From assembly GCA_964479435.1 (NCBI GenBank), contig CAYZME010000046.1, positions 1-15,845 on the forward strand: 15,845 nucleotides of DNA, read 5' to 3'. The translations under genes were made by a program, and so were the position numbers. Of this stretch, positions 6,142-13,531 are shown piece after piece. This DNA is from JAAYKS01 sp964479435 (GTDB lineage Bacteria; Bacillota; Clostridia; Saccharofermentanales; UBA5734). The first letter of the stretch is position 1; each line of letters opens with the position of its first letter. The notes beneath the pieces are model-generated. The model saw only the letters and a list, made by a program, of their open reading frames with translations, ran no database searches and was not told the origin of the DNA.

Positions 6142-7815
6142 ATGGTGACCCACAAACAGGCCCTTCCGATTCTCGTCGACGCCTCACGTTCACTGGGTGT
6201 GTTTCCGCGCACCTGGCAATACATCGGCTATGACGAATGCAACCTGACCTTGACGCCCGATGGCCGCGAATTGCTGACCCGGTTCGGCCGTCTGGCCCGC
6301 GGCGGCCCCGCCGACCGCTCCGATCCCGCCCATTACTACGTGCGGGCCCACCATATGTTGTGCACCGGCAATCTGCAGGCCGTCGCCAAGTGGGGGTCGA
6401 CCAACGCGTACACAGAAGACGCCGACGGCAACCCGATTCATGATTTTTCTGTCATCGACCGGATGCTGGACACGTGGCTGGCCGCCGGACTCAAGCCTTT
6501 TTTTGAGATCGGTTTCATGCCGCGCGATCTGGCGGATTTGCGCTTCGCGGAGAATGGCCGGGAGTACGATCTCGGGATGATGGGCGATTACCGGCGGCGC
6601 GGCTGGTCTGCCCCGCCCAAGGATTACGACCGGTGGTACGATCTGATCCGCGACCTGGTGGCGCACTGTGTGGAGCGCTACGGGCGGACCGAGGTGGAAT
6701 CCTGGTACTGGGAATTGTGGAACGAGCCGGATATTTTTTATTGGCGCGGCAGTCGGGAAGAGTTTTTTCGCCTCTACGACGTGACCGAGGCGGCGGTTCA
6801 CGACGCGTTGCCGACCGCGTATTTCGGCGGCCCGGCCACCACCGGCACCCATCTGCCGGACGGCGGGGCGGCACAGTTTCTCGACGCGTTCCTCGACCAT
6901 GTCAAAAACGGCATCAACTACCATAACGGCGAAGTGGGAACGCGCGTCGATTTTTTGTCTTTCCACACCAAAGGCGGGATCTATAACACCAGCTTGAGGC
7001 GGGAAAAACAACTCCCGACGATTGACTTGTTCCTGGAAAACATCCGTGTCGCGGCCGCGATCATCCGCAAGCACGGGTTCGCGCATCTGGAAATCTGCTT
7101 GTCCGAGGCCGATCCCGATAGCTGGGCGGCCGGCGGGCGGTATGACAACTTCAATCTCAATTTTCGCAACACCGAATATTTCGCTTCCTATATCGCCTGT
7201 TCCTATGAGCGTTTATATGCCCTGGCTGCCGAGCTGAAAATGGACCTGCGCCCGCTGGCTTGGACGTTTGCCTTTGACTGGGAGCGCATGTTCGAGGGGA
7301 TGCGCACCTTTGCCACGCGCGGCATCGGCAAGGCGGTGTTCAACCTGTTTCAAATCTACGCCCGGATGGGGCGCGTGCGCCTGGCCGCGCGAGTCGCGGG
7401 ACCCGAGCGCGATGACGGAGGGACCTATACCGGGGTCTGGGCTTTTCGCGGCGACGGGGCGGACAGCGCGCCCGTCCAAATCCTGTTGATCCGCCATCAC
7501 GACGATTGGGACCGCGACCACGACGATGTCCTGTCGGTCCGCATCGATGGTCTGCCGTTTGCGGGCCCGGCCGAGGTGCGGCGGGTGCGGATCGACGCGC
7601 AACACTCCAATCCCTACGCGGAGTGGCGGCGCCAGGGACAGCCCGATTATCCGACCCCCGGGCAGGAGCGGGCGATCCGGTCCCGATCCGGCCTCGAAGC
7701 CATGCCCACGCTGCGATGCGAGACGCGCCAGGGCAGTCTGACCGTCGAGACCTGTCTGCCGACCCACGCCGTCGAATGGATGGAAATCCGGCCGCAGCCG
7801 CCGGAGGCACAGTAA
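6142..7815 (+). CDS. Glycoside hydrolase family 39 enzyme, probable beta-xylosidase
   Basis: 557 residues. Known: GH39 enzymes are retaining glycosidases, mostly beta-xylosidases (also iduronidases), with a (beta/alpha)8 barrel and two catalytic Glu. Seen: acid/base Glu195 in ELWNEPD, candidate nucleophile Glu322 in EICLSEADPDSW, the FEIGFMPRDL and FLSFHTKG barrel strands, and a C-terminal beta-rich accessory region. No signal peptide, so cytoplasmic. ATG at 6142 is chosen because GGAGG at 6131-6135 lies six bases upstream; the ATG at 6136 abuts the site. The same GGAGG(A/T)TGCGTATGGT start context recurs at the hydrolase gene at 9496. The GH43 gene follows after 27 bases, which suggests one operon for xylo-oligosaccharide breakdown. 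Other beta-glycosides remain possible substrates. Confidence 0.88.
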   Translation: MVTHKQALPILVDASRSLGVFPRTWQYIGYDECNLTLTPDGRELLTRFGRLARGGPADRSDPAHYYVRAHHMLCTGNLQAVAKWGSTNAYTEDADGNPIHDFSVIDRMLDTWLAAGLKPFFEIGFMPRDLADLRFAENGREYDLGMMGDYRRRGWSAPPKDYDRWYDLIRDLVAHCVERYGRTEVESWYWELWNEPDIFYWRGSREEFFRLYDVTEAAVHDALPTAYFGGPATTGTHLPDGGAAQFLDAFLDHVKNGINYHNGEVGTRVDFLSFHTKGGIYNTSLRREKQLPTIDLFLENIRVAAAIIRKHGFAHLEICLSEADPDSWAAGGRYDNFNLNFRNTEYFASYIACSYERLYALAAELKMDLRPLAWTFAFDWERMFEGMRTFATRGIGKAVFNLFQIYARMGRVRLAARVAGPERDDGGTYTGVWAFRGDGADSAPVQILLIRHHDDWDRDHDDVLSVRIDGLPFAGPAEVRRVRIDAQHSNPYAEWRRQGQPDYPTPGQERAIRSRSGLEAMPTLRCETRQGSLTVETCLPTHAVEWMEIRPQPPEAQ

Positions 7816-7842
7816 AATAAAGACGAAACGAGGAAATGTGAC

Positions 7843-9468
7843 GTGAGTAAGATCCGCAATCCCATCTTGCCCGGTTTCAACCCCGACCCCAGCATTCTGC
7901 GGGTGGGTGACGACTACTACATCGCCACCTCCACCTTTGAGTGGTGGCCCGGCGTGCAAATTCACCATTCCCGGGATCTGGTGCACTGGCGCCTGGTGGC
8001 ACACCCGCTCAACCGCGTCTCGCAACTCGATATGCGGGGCAACCCCAGCTCAACCGGGATCTGGGCGCCTTGCCTGAGTTGGTCGGACGGGCTGTTTTAT
8101 CTCATCTATACCGATGTCAAATCCTGGCGCACCGGCATGCCGTACAAAGATACGCCCAACTATCTGGTGACCGCGACCGATATATGCGGCGAATGGTCGG
8201 ATCCCGTCTATCTCAACGCGTCGGGCTTTGACCCCTCTTTGTACCACGATGAAGACGGGCGCAAATGGCTGCTGAATCTCGTGGTGGACCACCGCCCGTT
8301 CAAGAACCGCTTTGGCGGCATTGTCATCCAGGAATACGACCCGGAAGCCCGCCGCCTGACCGGCCCGATCCGGACGATTTTCGCGGGCACCTCCCTGGGT
8401 CTGTGCGAAGGGCCTCATTTATATAAAGTCAACGGCTGGTATTACCTGATGGTCGCCGAAGGCGGCACCGGTTTTAACCACGCGGTGACCGTCGCGCGGT
8501 CGCGCGCGCTCTTTGGCCCCTACGAAGTCGATCCGGAAAATCCGGTGATTTCCTCCCGCTATGACGCGCGGGCGCCGCTCCAGCGCAACGGCCACGGCAG
8601 TCTGGTCGAAACCCAAAATGGACGCTGGTACATCGCCCATTTGTGCGGACGGCCGTTGCCCAACAAAGGCCGCTGCACCCTCGGGCGGGAGACCGCGATT
8701 CAGGAAGTGTACTGGAACGCACAGGGCTGGTTGCGCACCGTCGGCGGCGCCCAGGCGACCCCGCTCGAAGTCGACGCGCCCGGCCTGCCCGCTCACCCCT
8801 GGCCACCGGTGCCCGTGCGTCAGGATTTCGACCAGCCCGAACTCGACATTCATTTTGCCACGCCGCGCGTGCCTTTGTTGCCGCCGTATGGCACCACGAC
8901 CGAGCGCGCGGGCTGGCTGCGTTTGCGGGGTCAGCATTCGCCGGTTTCTCTGTTTGACCAGTCCCTGGTGGCGCGCCGCGTCCAGCATTTCATCTTCCGC
9001 GCCGAGACCTGCCTGGAGTTCGATCCGGTCAACTACCAGCAGATGGCGGGGCTGATGTGTGTCTACGACACCGACAATCATTATTACCTGCAGGTAACCT
9101 GGGATGAGGAAAAAGGCCGTGTGCTTTGGCTGCAATGTGTCGTCAACCGGCAGACCACGTGCCCCGCGGAGCCGTTGCCTCTCAGTGGATCGCGCATCCA
9201 TCTGCGCGCGGTGGTCGACCATGACCGCTTGCAGTTCTTTTACGCGATCGACGCCGGGGAATGGCATCGGTACGGGCCCGAGCAAAACTACGCAACGCTT
9301 GCCGATGAGCAGTTCGAACTCATGGGCGAAGGGCGGTTTACCGGCTCGTTTGTCGGCGTCGGCTGCCACGACATGAGCGGGCAATTCATCCCCGCCGATT
9401 TTGATTATTTCGACTACGATCCCGATCCGGCGTCCGCCCGTCTGTTGTCGCGGTCGTCCGAGCACTGA
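7843..9468 (+). CDS. Glycoside hydrolase family 43 beta-xylosidase (XynB type, with C-terminal beta-sandwich domain)
   Basis: 541 residues, as in two-domain GH43 xylosidases. Known: inverting enzymes that release xylose from the non-reducing end of xylo-oligosaccharides, often with arabinofuranosidase side activity. Seen: a five-blade propeller with catalytic base Asp15 (GFNPDPS), pKa-modulating Asp130 (SGFDPSLYHD) and acid Glu189 (GLCEGPHLYK). The order and spacing are those of the well-studied Selenomonas-type enzymes. From about residue 325 a lectin-like sandwich follows, with the usual QQMAGLMCVYDTDNHYYL stretch. No signal peptide, so it acts in the cytoplasm. GTG at 7843 follows GAGGAA (7830-7835) by seven bases. 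It lies 27 bases after GH39 and 27 before the hydrolase, so the three are likely one message. Confidence 0.93.
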   Translation: MSKIRNPILPGFNPDPSILRVGDDYYIATSTFEWWPGVQIHHSRDLVHWRLVAHPLNRVSQLDMRGNPSSTGIWAPCLSWSDGLFYLIYTDVKSWRTGMPYKDTPNYLVTATDICGEWSDPVYLNASGFDPSLYHDEDGRKWLLNLVVDHRPFKNRFGGIVIQEYDPEARRLTGPIRTIFAGTSLGLCEGPHLYKVNGWYYLMVAEGGTGFNHAVTVARSRALFGPYEVDPENPVISSRYDARAPLQRNGHGSLVETQNGRWYIAHLCGRPLPNKGRCTLGRETAIQEVYWNAQGWLRTVGGAQATPLEVDAPGLPAHPWPPVPVRQDFDQPELDIHFATPRVPLLPPYGTTTERAGWLRLRGQHSPVSLFDQSLVARRVQHFIFRAETCLEFDPVNYQQMAGLMCVYDTDNHYYLQVTWDEEKGRVLWLQCVVNRQTTCPAEPLPLSGSRIHLRAVVDHDRLQFFYAIDAGEWHRYGPEQNYATLADEQFELMGEGRFTGSFVGVGCHDMSGQFIPADFDYFDYDPDPASARLLSRSSEH

Positions 9469-9495
9469 CCCGCCGGCGCGGGATGGAGGTTGCGT

Positions 9496-10446
9496 ATGGT
9501 CTCCTGGATTTGGATCCCCCTGTCCATCCTCCTGTTCGCCCTGGCCTTGTTCGGGGCGGTCGCCTGGCAAGTCGTCACCTTTGCCCTGTCGCGCCGCGCC
9601 GGCCGGGAAGCGGCTTTGCAGGGACTTGATCTCGCGGCGTACGCGGCGGATGCCCCGGTCTCGCCTGAGGTGTGGGCCGCGGCCCATGCAGCCGATGACT
9701 GGGAACTGGTGAGCCGCGACGGCTTGCGGTTGCGGGCCTGGTATTTCCCCGCCGTTACCGCCTCCGATCGCTGGGCGTTGCTGGTGCACGGTTACACATC
9801 CAGTGCCCGCGCGAGCTTTGCCGCGGCACAGCAATTTCACGCGCGCGGTTACCATGTGCTGGCCGTCGATTGCCGCGCGCATGGCCGCAGCGAAGGGCAG
9901 ATGATCGGCATGGGCTGGGCCGACCGCCACGACGTGGCGGCCTGGACACGCCGGATCGCCGCCCATGCGCCGGGCGCGCGCATCCTGCTGTACGGTGTGT
10001 CGATGGGCGCGGCGGCGGTGATGATGGCCGCCGGTACACGCGCGATCGCGCCGGAGGTGCGTTGCGTCATCGAGGACTGCGGATACACGTCGGTGTACGA
10101 AGAGTTCGCGCATCGGGGGCGGCAGTTGTTTCACGTCCCGCCCTTCCCGATCCTGCATTTGACATCGCTGGTCTGCTGGTTGCGCTGTGGCTGGCCGCTG
10201 ATCGGCGCTTCCGCACTCAAACAACTGCGCAAACACCGGATCCCGACCCTTTTCATCCACGGCGAGCAGGACGACTTTGTGCCGTTCCCGATGGCGCGGC
10301 GGCTGTATACGGCCGCGCAAGGCCCCAGGGAACTGTACACTGTGGCCGGCGCCGGGCATGGGCTGGCGTCGGCCGTCGACCCACATTACTGGGAGCGCGT
10401 CTGCGCGTTCGCGGCGCCGTACATGGACGGGGCCCAAGCGGCATAG
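9496..10446 (+). CDS. Membrane-anchored alpha/beta hydrolase
   Basis: 316 residues. Seen: an N-terminal membrane helix at about residues 4-30 followed by Arg-rich SRRAGR, which by the positive-inside rule would put the catalytic domain in the cytoplasm. Then comes a full alpha/beta-hydrolase fold: oxyanion HGYTSS (98-103), nucleophile Ser169 in YGVSMGAA, Asp259 in HGEQDDFVP and His288 in GAGHGL. Known: this serine-hydrolase group (YqkD/dienelactone-hydrolase-like) includes esterases and peptidases with poorly defined substrates. ATG at 9496 has GGAGG at 9485-9489; a TTG at 9490 in frame abuts it and is less likely. Placed 27 bases after the GH43 gene, it may remove acetyl or other ester groups from imported xylosides. 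That is inference from position only. Confidence 0.85.
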   Translation: MVSWIWIPLSILLFALALFGAVAWQVVTFALSRRAGREAALQGLDLAAYAADAPVSPEVWAAAHAADDWELVSRDGLRLRAWYFPAVTASDRWALLVHGYTSSARASFAAAQQFHARGYHVLAVDCRAHGRSEGQMIGMGWADRHDVAAWTRRIAAHAPGARILLYGVSMGAAAVMMAAGTRAIAPEVRCVIEDCGYTSVYEEFAHRGRQLFHVPPFPILHLTSLVCWLRCGWPLIGASALKQLRKHRIPTLFIHGEQDDFVPFPMARRLYTAAQGPRELYTVAGAGHGLASAVDPHYWERVCAFAAPYMDGAQAA

Positions 10447-10463
10447 ACCGCCACCCGACACTT

Positions 10464-10472
10464 TGATATATT
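10464..10472 (+). promoter_or_regulatory. Possible extended -10 promoter for the MFS gene
   Basis: TGA-TATATT lies in the 73-base gap after the hydrolase, about 48 bases before the GTG start. No clear -35 is seen. It may let the transporter be expressed apart from the glycosidases. Confidence 0.3.
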
Positions 10473-10519
10473 GGTGCGTAGGCGGCCGACGAGGGCCGCG
10501 CCGAAAGGAAGCGACCGCC

Positions 10520-11785
10520 GTGTCCCGTCAACGTCACCCTCTGATTCAAACCCTGGTGGATTTGCGCGGAAATCCGCGCGCCTGTGTGTATACCGAACCC
10601 TTGTGGGGCATCCCTTTTCATCTCTACGCGCCCTTTGCCACGCTCTATATGTACCATCTGGGCGTACTGGACTCGCAGATCGGCCTGATCGCCACTTTGA
10701 GCATGATCTTTCAATTCTTTGCCGCCATGTTCGGCACCGTCCTCGTCGACAAAATGGGGCGGCGCCTTTCCACGCTCGTCTTTGATGTCCTGGGGTGGTC
10801 GATCCCGGCCGCGATCTGGATGTTGTCCCAGAACTTCTGGTGGTTTGTCGCCGCCGCGATGTTTAACAGCATGATGCAGATTACAACGGTCTCGTGGAAT
10901 TGCCTGATGGTGGAGGACGCCGACCCCGACAAGCTGGTCGACATGTACTCCTGGTGTACGATCTCGGGGTTGCTGTCGGTGTTTTTCGCGCCGCTGGCGG
11001 GGGTGTTGGTGCGCGTGATGCCGCTGGTCTCCGCCGTGCGCATCCTGTACGCCATCGCGCTGGTGATGATGACCTCCAAATTTATCATCCTCTATGTTTT
11101 TTCGAGCGAGACCCGCCAGGGCATGGTGCGGATGCGCGAAACCCGCGGCACACCCTATCTGCAAATGATCGGGCAATACCGCGGCGTCCTGCGCCAGATC
11201 TTGCGCACCCCCGCGACGCTGCAGATCCTGGCGATCATCGTGCTGTTGAACATCTTCAGCATCATCGGCGGCAACTTCACGTCGTTGTTCGCGACCCAGC
11301 AGGCCGGGATTCCCGAGTGGCTGATCGCGTACTTCCCGATGGTGCGCGCGGTGATCATGTTGCTGTTTATCTTCGGCCTGCAGCACAGGCTCAACCGCTA
11401 TCCGATCAAAAAGCCGATGACGGTGGGGCTGTTGCTCTACATCGCCGCGGTGCTTTGTCTGCTGCTGTCGCCGTCGGTCGGCCCGGGCCTGATGGCCGGG
11501 TACGTTCTGCTGGAAGGCTTTGCCCACGCGCTGGTCTGGCCGCGGCGTGAATCGCTGATGGTGCTGTACGTCGACCCACACGAGCGGGCGCGGATCACCG
11601 GGCTGCTTTACATGCTGATGATGGCGGCTTCTTCGCCCTTTGGCTGGCTCGCCGGCTGGCTGTCCGCGCACAACCGCATGTATCCGTTCATGCTCGCGAT
11701 CGTTCTGTTCATTCTTTGCATCATCGTCTTGCAGCGATCCCATCCGGTTTCTGATCGGGAAGACACGACGCCGACCGCGGCCTGA
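10520..11785 (+). CDS. Major facilitator superfamily transporter
   Basis: 421 residues, almost wholly hydrophobic, with roughly ten to twelve predicted membrane helices. Seen: a short cytoplasmic N-terminus, the loop between the second and third helices as VDKMGRR (resembling the MFS GxxxDRxGRR signature), a central loop at about residues 205-230 and a charged C-terminal tail ending near DREDTTPTAA. Known: such secondary carriers move sugars, drugs or metabolites, and sequence alone rarely gives the substrate. GTG at 10520 is chosen because AAAGGAAG (10504-10511) precedes it by eight bases. The open frame extends back to 10277, but that part overlaps the hydrolase gene out of frame. Lying between the xyloside hydrolases and xylB, it may import xylosides or pentose; an exporter cannot be excluded. 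Confidence 0.87.
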   Translation: MSRQRHPLIQTLVDLRGNPRACVYTEPLWGIPFHLYAPFATLYMYHLGVLDSQIGLIATLSMIFQFFAAMFGTVLVDKMGRRLSTLVFDVLGWSIPAAIWMLSQNFWWFVAAAMFNSMMQITTVSWNCLMVEDADPDKLVDMYSWCTISGLLSVFFAPLAGVLVRVMPLVSAVRILYAIALVMMTSKFIILYVFSSETRQGMVRMRETRGTPYLQMIGQYRGVLRQILRTPATLQILAIIVLLNIFSIIGGNFTSLFATQQAGIPEWLIAYFPMVRAVIMLLFIFGLQHRLNRYPIKKPMTVGLLLYIAAVLCLLLSPSVGPGLMAGYVLLEGFAHALVWPRRESLMVLYVDPHERARITGLLYMLMMAASSPFGWLAGWLSAHNRMYPFMLAIVLFILCIIVLQRSHPVSDREDTTPTAA

Positions 11786-11822
11786 TCCGCCGTTGGCACA
11801 GGGCGCGCGACGGCGGTTCGCG

Positions 11823-11852
11823 TTTACAGAAACAGAGCCGTTGGGGTAAACT
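11823..11852 (+). promoter_or_regulatory. Possible sigma-70-type promoter for xylB
   Basis: TTTACA (11823-11828, five of six to the -35 consensus) and TAAACT (11847-11852, four of six) are 18 bases apart, about 85 bases before the xylB ATG. Transcription would start near 11859, upstream of the inverted repeat at 11888-11901. Confidence 0.35.
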
Positions 11853-11887
11853 GGCAGGGATGGATTTTGCGCCGCCGCGTGCGGCCG

Positions 11888-11901
11888 TTTGTCTATACAA
11901 A
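11888..11901. promoter_or_regulatory. Inverted repeat TTTGT-CTAT-ACAAA, possible operator of xylB
   Basis: Perfect five-base arms round a four-base spacer, just downstream of the putative xylB promoter. A repeat of the same geometry (TCTGT-GTAA-ACAGA) precedes the isomerase gene at 13507-13520. Confidence 0.35.
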
Positions 11902-11935
11902 GCGGTCCTCATTACAGAAAAGCGAGGAAATGACC

Positions 11936-13453
11936 ATGGCAAAACGTTGTATCATCGGCATCGATGTCGGCACATCCGGCGTCAAGGTGCTCGCCATTGA
12001 CGAGCAAGCGGCCATTCTGGCTTCGGTGATCGAGGAGTATCCTCTGTACACCCCACAGGCCGGATGGACCGAGCAAGACCCCGAGGATTGGTGGCAGGCC
12101 ACCGCCTCCTGCCTGCGCCAGGTGACCGCGCGACTCGCCGGGTACGAGATCGCCGTGATCGGGTTGTCGGGACAGATGCACGGGATGGTCGCGCTGGACA
12201 AAGACGACCGGGTGGTGCGCCGGGCCATTTTGTGGAACGACCAGCGGACCGGCAAACAGTGCGAAGAAATCACGGCGGCGGCCGGCGGCCTGGACGGGCT
12301 GCTCTCGTACACCAACAATCAGATGTTGACCGGCTTTACCGGCGGCAAAATTCTCTGGATGATGCAGAACGAGCCGGACAACTACGCGAAAACCGTCCGC
12401 ATCATCAACCCCAAGGATTACATCCGTTTCCGGCTGTCCGGCACCCTGATGACCGATGTCTCGGACGCGTCGGGCACCGGCTTTTTTGACGTGCGCACCC
12501 GCTCCTGGAGCACGGCACTGCTGGCAAAGCTGGGGATCGACGCGGCGCTCTTCGCGCCGGTCGTCGAATCCACCGCGACGGCCGGGCAGGTCAACGCGGC
12601 GGCCGCGGCCGAGACCGGCTTGCCGGTCGACACGTTGATTTCGGGCGGCGGCGGCGACGCGGTCATCTCCACGACCGGCTTGGGCCTGATCAAACCCGGG
12701 CGCATCGGCGTCACCCTCGGCACCTCGGGGGTGGTGGCGATGGGTCTGCCCGGCTTTATGGAAAACCCGGGCGGCAAATTGCAAATCAGCTGCAACAACG
12801 CGCCGGGCACCTGGCACGCGATGGGCGTCACCCTGGCGGCGGCCGGCTCCTACCACTGGTTCCGTAACACCTTTGCCCGCTACGAGCGCGAGCGCGCCCA
12901 GGTCGAAGGCAAGAGCGCCTTCTACCTGCTCGACCAGGCCGCCAAAGCCACCGACCCGGGGGCCGACGGTCTGCTTTTTCTGCCATACCTGACCGGCGAA
13001 CGCTGCCCGGTCAACGACCCCGACGCGCGCGGCGCGTTCCTCGGGATCACCTCGATCCACGAACTGGGGCACTTCGCCCGCGCGGTCATGGAAGGCGTCG
13101 CGTTCTCCTTGCGCCAGGTCTACGACCTGATCATCCACGTCAACCCCGACCTGGTCGAGCAAGGCGAAGTGATCCTCGCCGGCGGCGGCGCCGTGTCGCC
13201 GGTCTGGCGGCAAATCTTTGCCGACGTCTTCAACCTGCCGGTGCGCACCGTGTACGGCAGCGCCGAGGGCGGCAGCTTCGGCGCCGCGCTGGTCGCGGGG
13301 GTCACCGCCGGGATCTGGTCGTCCCTGGCGGAAACCGTGCCGCTGATCAAACCCGAAAGCGAAACCACCCCGCGGGCGGAATATGTCCCGGTGTACGAAC
13401 AGGCCTACGCGAAATACGTCAAAATGTACGACGCGCTCAAATGGAGTTTTTAG
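11936..13453 (+). CDS. xylB: Xylulokinase (FGGY carbohydrate kinase)
   Basis: 505 residues, a normal length. Reaction: D-xylulose + ATP to D-xylulose 5-phosphate, in the cytoplasm, feeding the pentose phosphate pathway. Seen: phosphate-1 motif GIDVGTSGVKVLAID from Gly8, the xylulokinase-type GLSGQMHGMV with Met81-His82 (the pair that contacts xylulose in E. coli XylB), catalytic Asp241 in SGGGGDAV, ATP-site GVTLGTSGVV, and LPYLTGERCPVNDPDARG with the later ILAGGGAVSP. ATG at 11936 is chosen from GAGGA at 11924-11928; an ATG at 11930 is too close to it. It has 150 bases of leader with a possible promoter and inverted repeat, and the isomerase-like gene follows after 78 bases. Kinases for other ketopentoses share the fold, but the QMHG motif favours xylulose. 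Confidence 0.93.
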   Translation: MAKRCIIGIDVGTSGVKVLAIDEQAAILASVIEEYPLYTPQAGWTEQDPEDWWQATASCLRQVTARLAGYEIAVIGLSGQMHGMVALDKDDRVVRRAILWNDQRTGKQCEEITAAAGGLDGLLSYTNNQMLTGFTGGKILWMMQNEPDNYAKTVRIINPKDYIRFRLSGTLMTDVSDASGTGFFDVRTRSWSTALLAKLGIDAALFAPVVESTATAGQVNAAAAAETGLPVDTLISGGGGDAVISTTGLGLIKPGRIGVTLGTSGVVAMGLPGFMENPGGKLQISCNNAPGTWHAMGVTLAAAGSYHWFRNTFARYERERAQVEGKSAFYLLDQAAKATDPGADGLLFLPYLTGERCPVNDPDARGAFLGITSIHELGHFARAVMEGVAFSLRQVYDLIIHVNPDLVEQGEVILAGGGAVSPVWRQIFADVFNLPVRTVYGSAEGGSFGAALVAGVTAGIWSSLAETVPLIKPESETTPRAEYVPVYEQAYAKYVKMYDALKWSF

Positions 13454-13459
13454 CCCTTT

Positions 13460-13491
13460 GGGGCGCTATGCGCTCCGGCGTCGCGCGCCCC
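13460..13491 (+). other. Hairpin in the xylB-isomerase gap
   Basis: GGGGCGC (13460-13466) and GCGCCCC (13485-13491) form a perfect seven-base stem with an 18-base interior. No T-run follows, so it is better seen as an mRNA stability or processing element than as a terminator. Confidence 0.45.
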
Positions 13492-13506
13492 GATCAAAAC
13501 GAAATA

Positions 13507-13520
13507 TCTGTGTAAACAGA
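13507..13520. promoter_or_regulatory. Inverted repeat TCTGT-GTAA-ACAGA before the isomerase
   Basis: Perfect five-base arms and a four-base spacer, directly beside the ribosome site GAGGAG (13521-13526). The same layout is found before xylB at 11888-11901. This is a possible shared operator; the binding role is inference. Confidence 0.35.
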
Positions 13521-13531
13521 GAGGAGAACCC

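Noticed and set aside
8419..10461. 680-residue minus-strand open frame antisense to GH43 and the hydrolase
   Set aside because: It mirrors two plus-strand genes with clear catalytic motifs. Its translation is Arg/Gly/His/Gln-rich with no recognisable domain, as expected from the antisense frame of GC-rich genes.
10277..10519. N-terminal extension of the MFS frame back to 10277
   Set aside because: It overlaps the hydrolase coding region, its translation is Arg/Pro-rich and not membrane-like, and a good ribosome site precedes the GTG at 10520.
10253..11743. 496-residue minus-strand open frame antisense to the MFS gene
   Set aside because: It is extremely rich in His, Gln, Asp and Arg with no fold-like pattern. 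It is the complement of hydrophobic codons of a membrane protein.
11788..11817. CCGCCGT / ACGGCGG inverted repeat after the MFS gene as a terminator
   Set aside because: The stem has a 16-base loop and no T-run follows, so termination cannot be supported.
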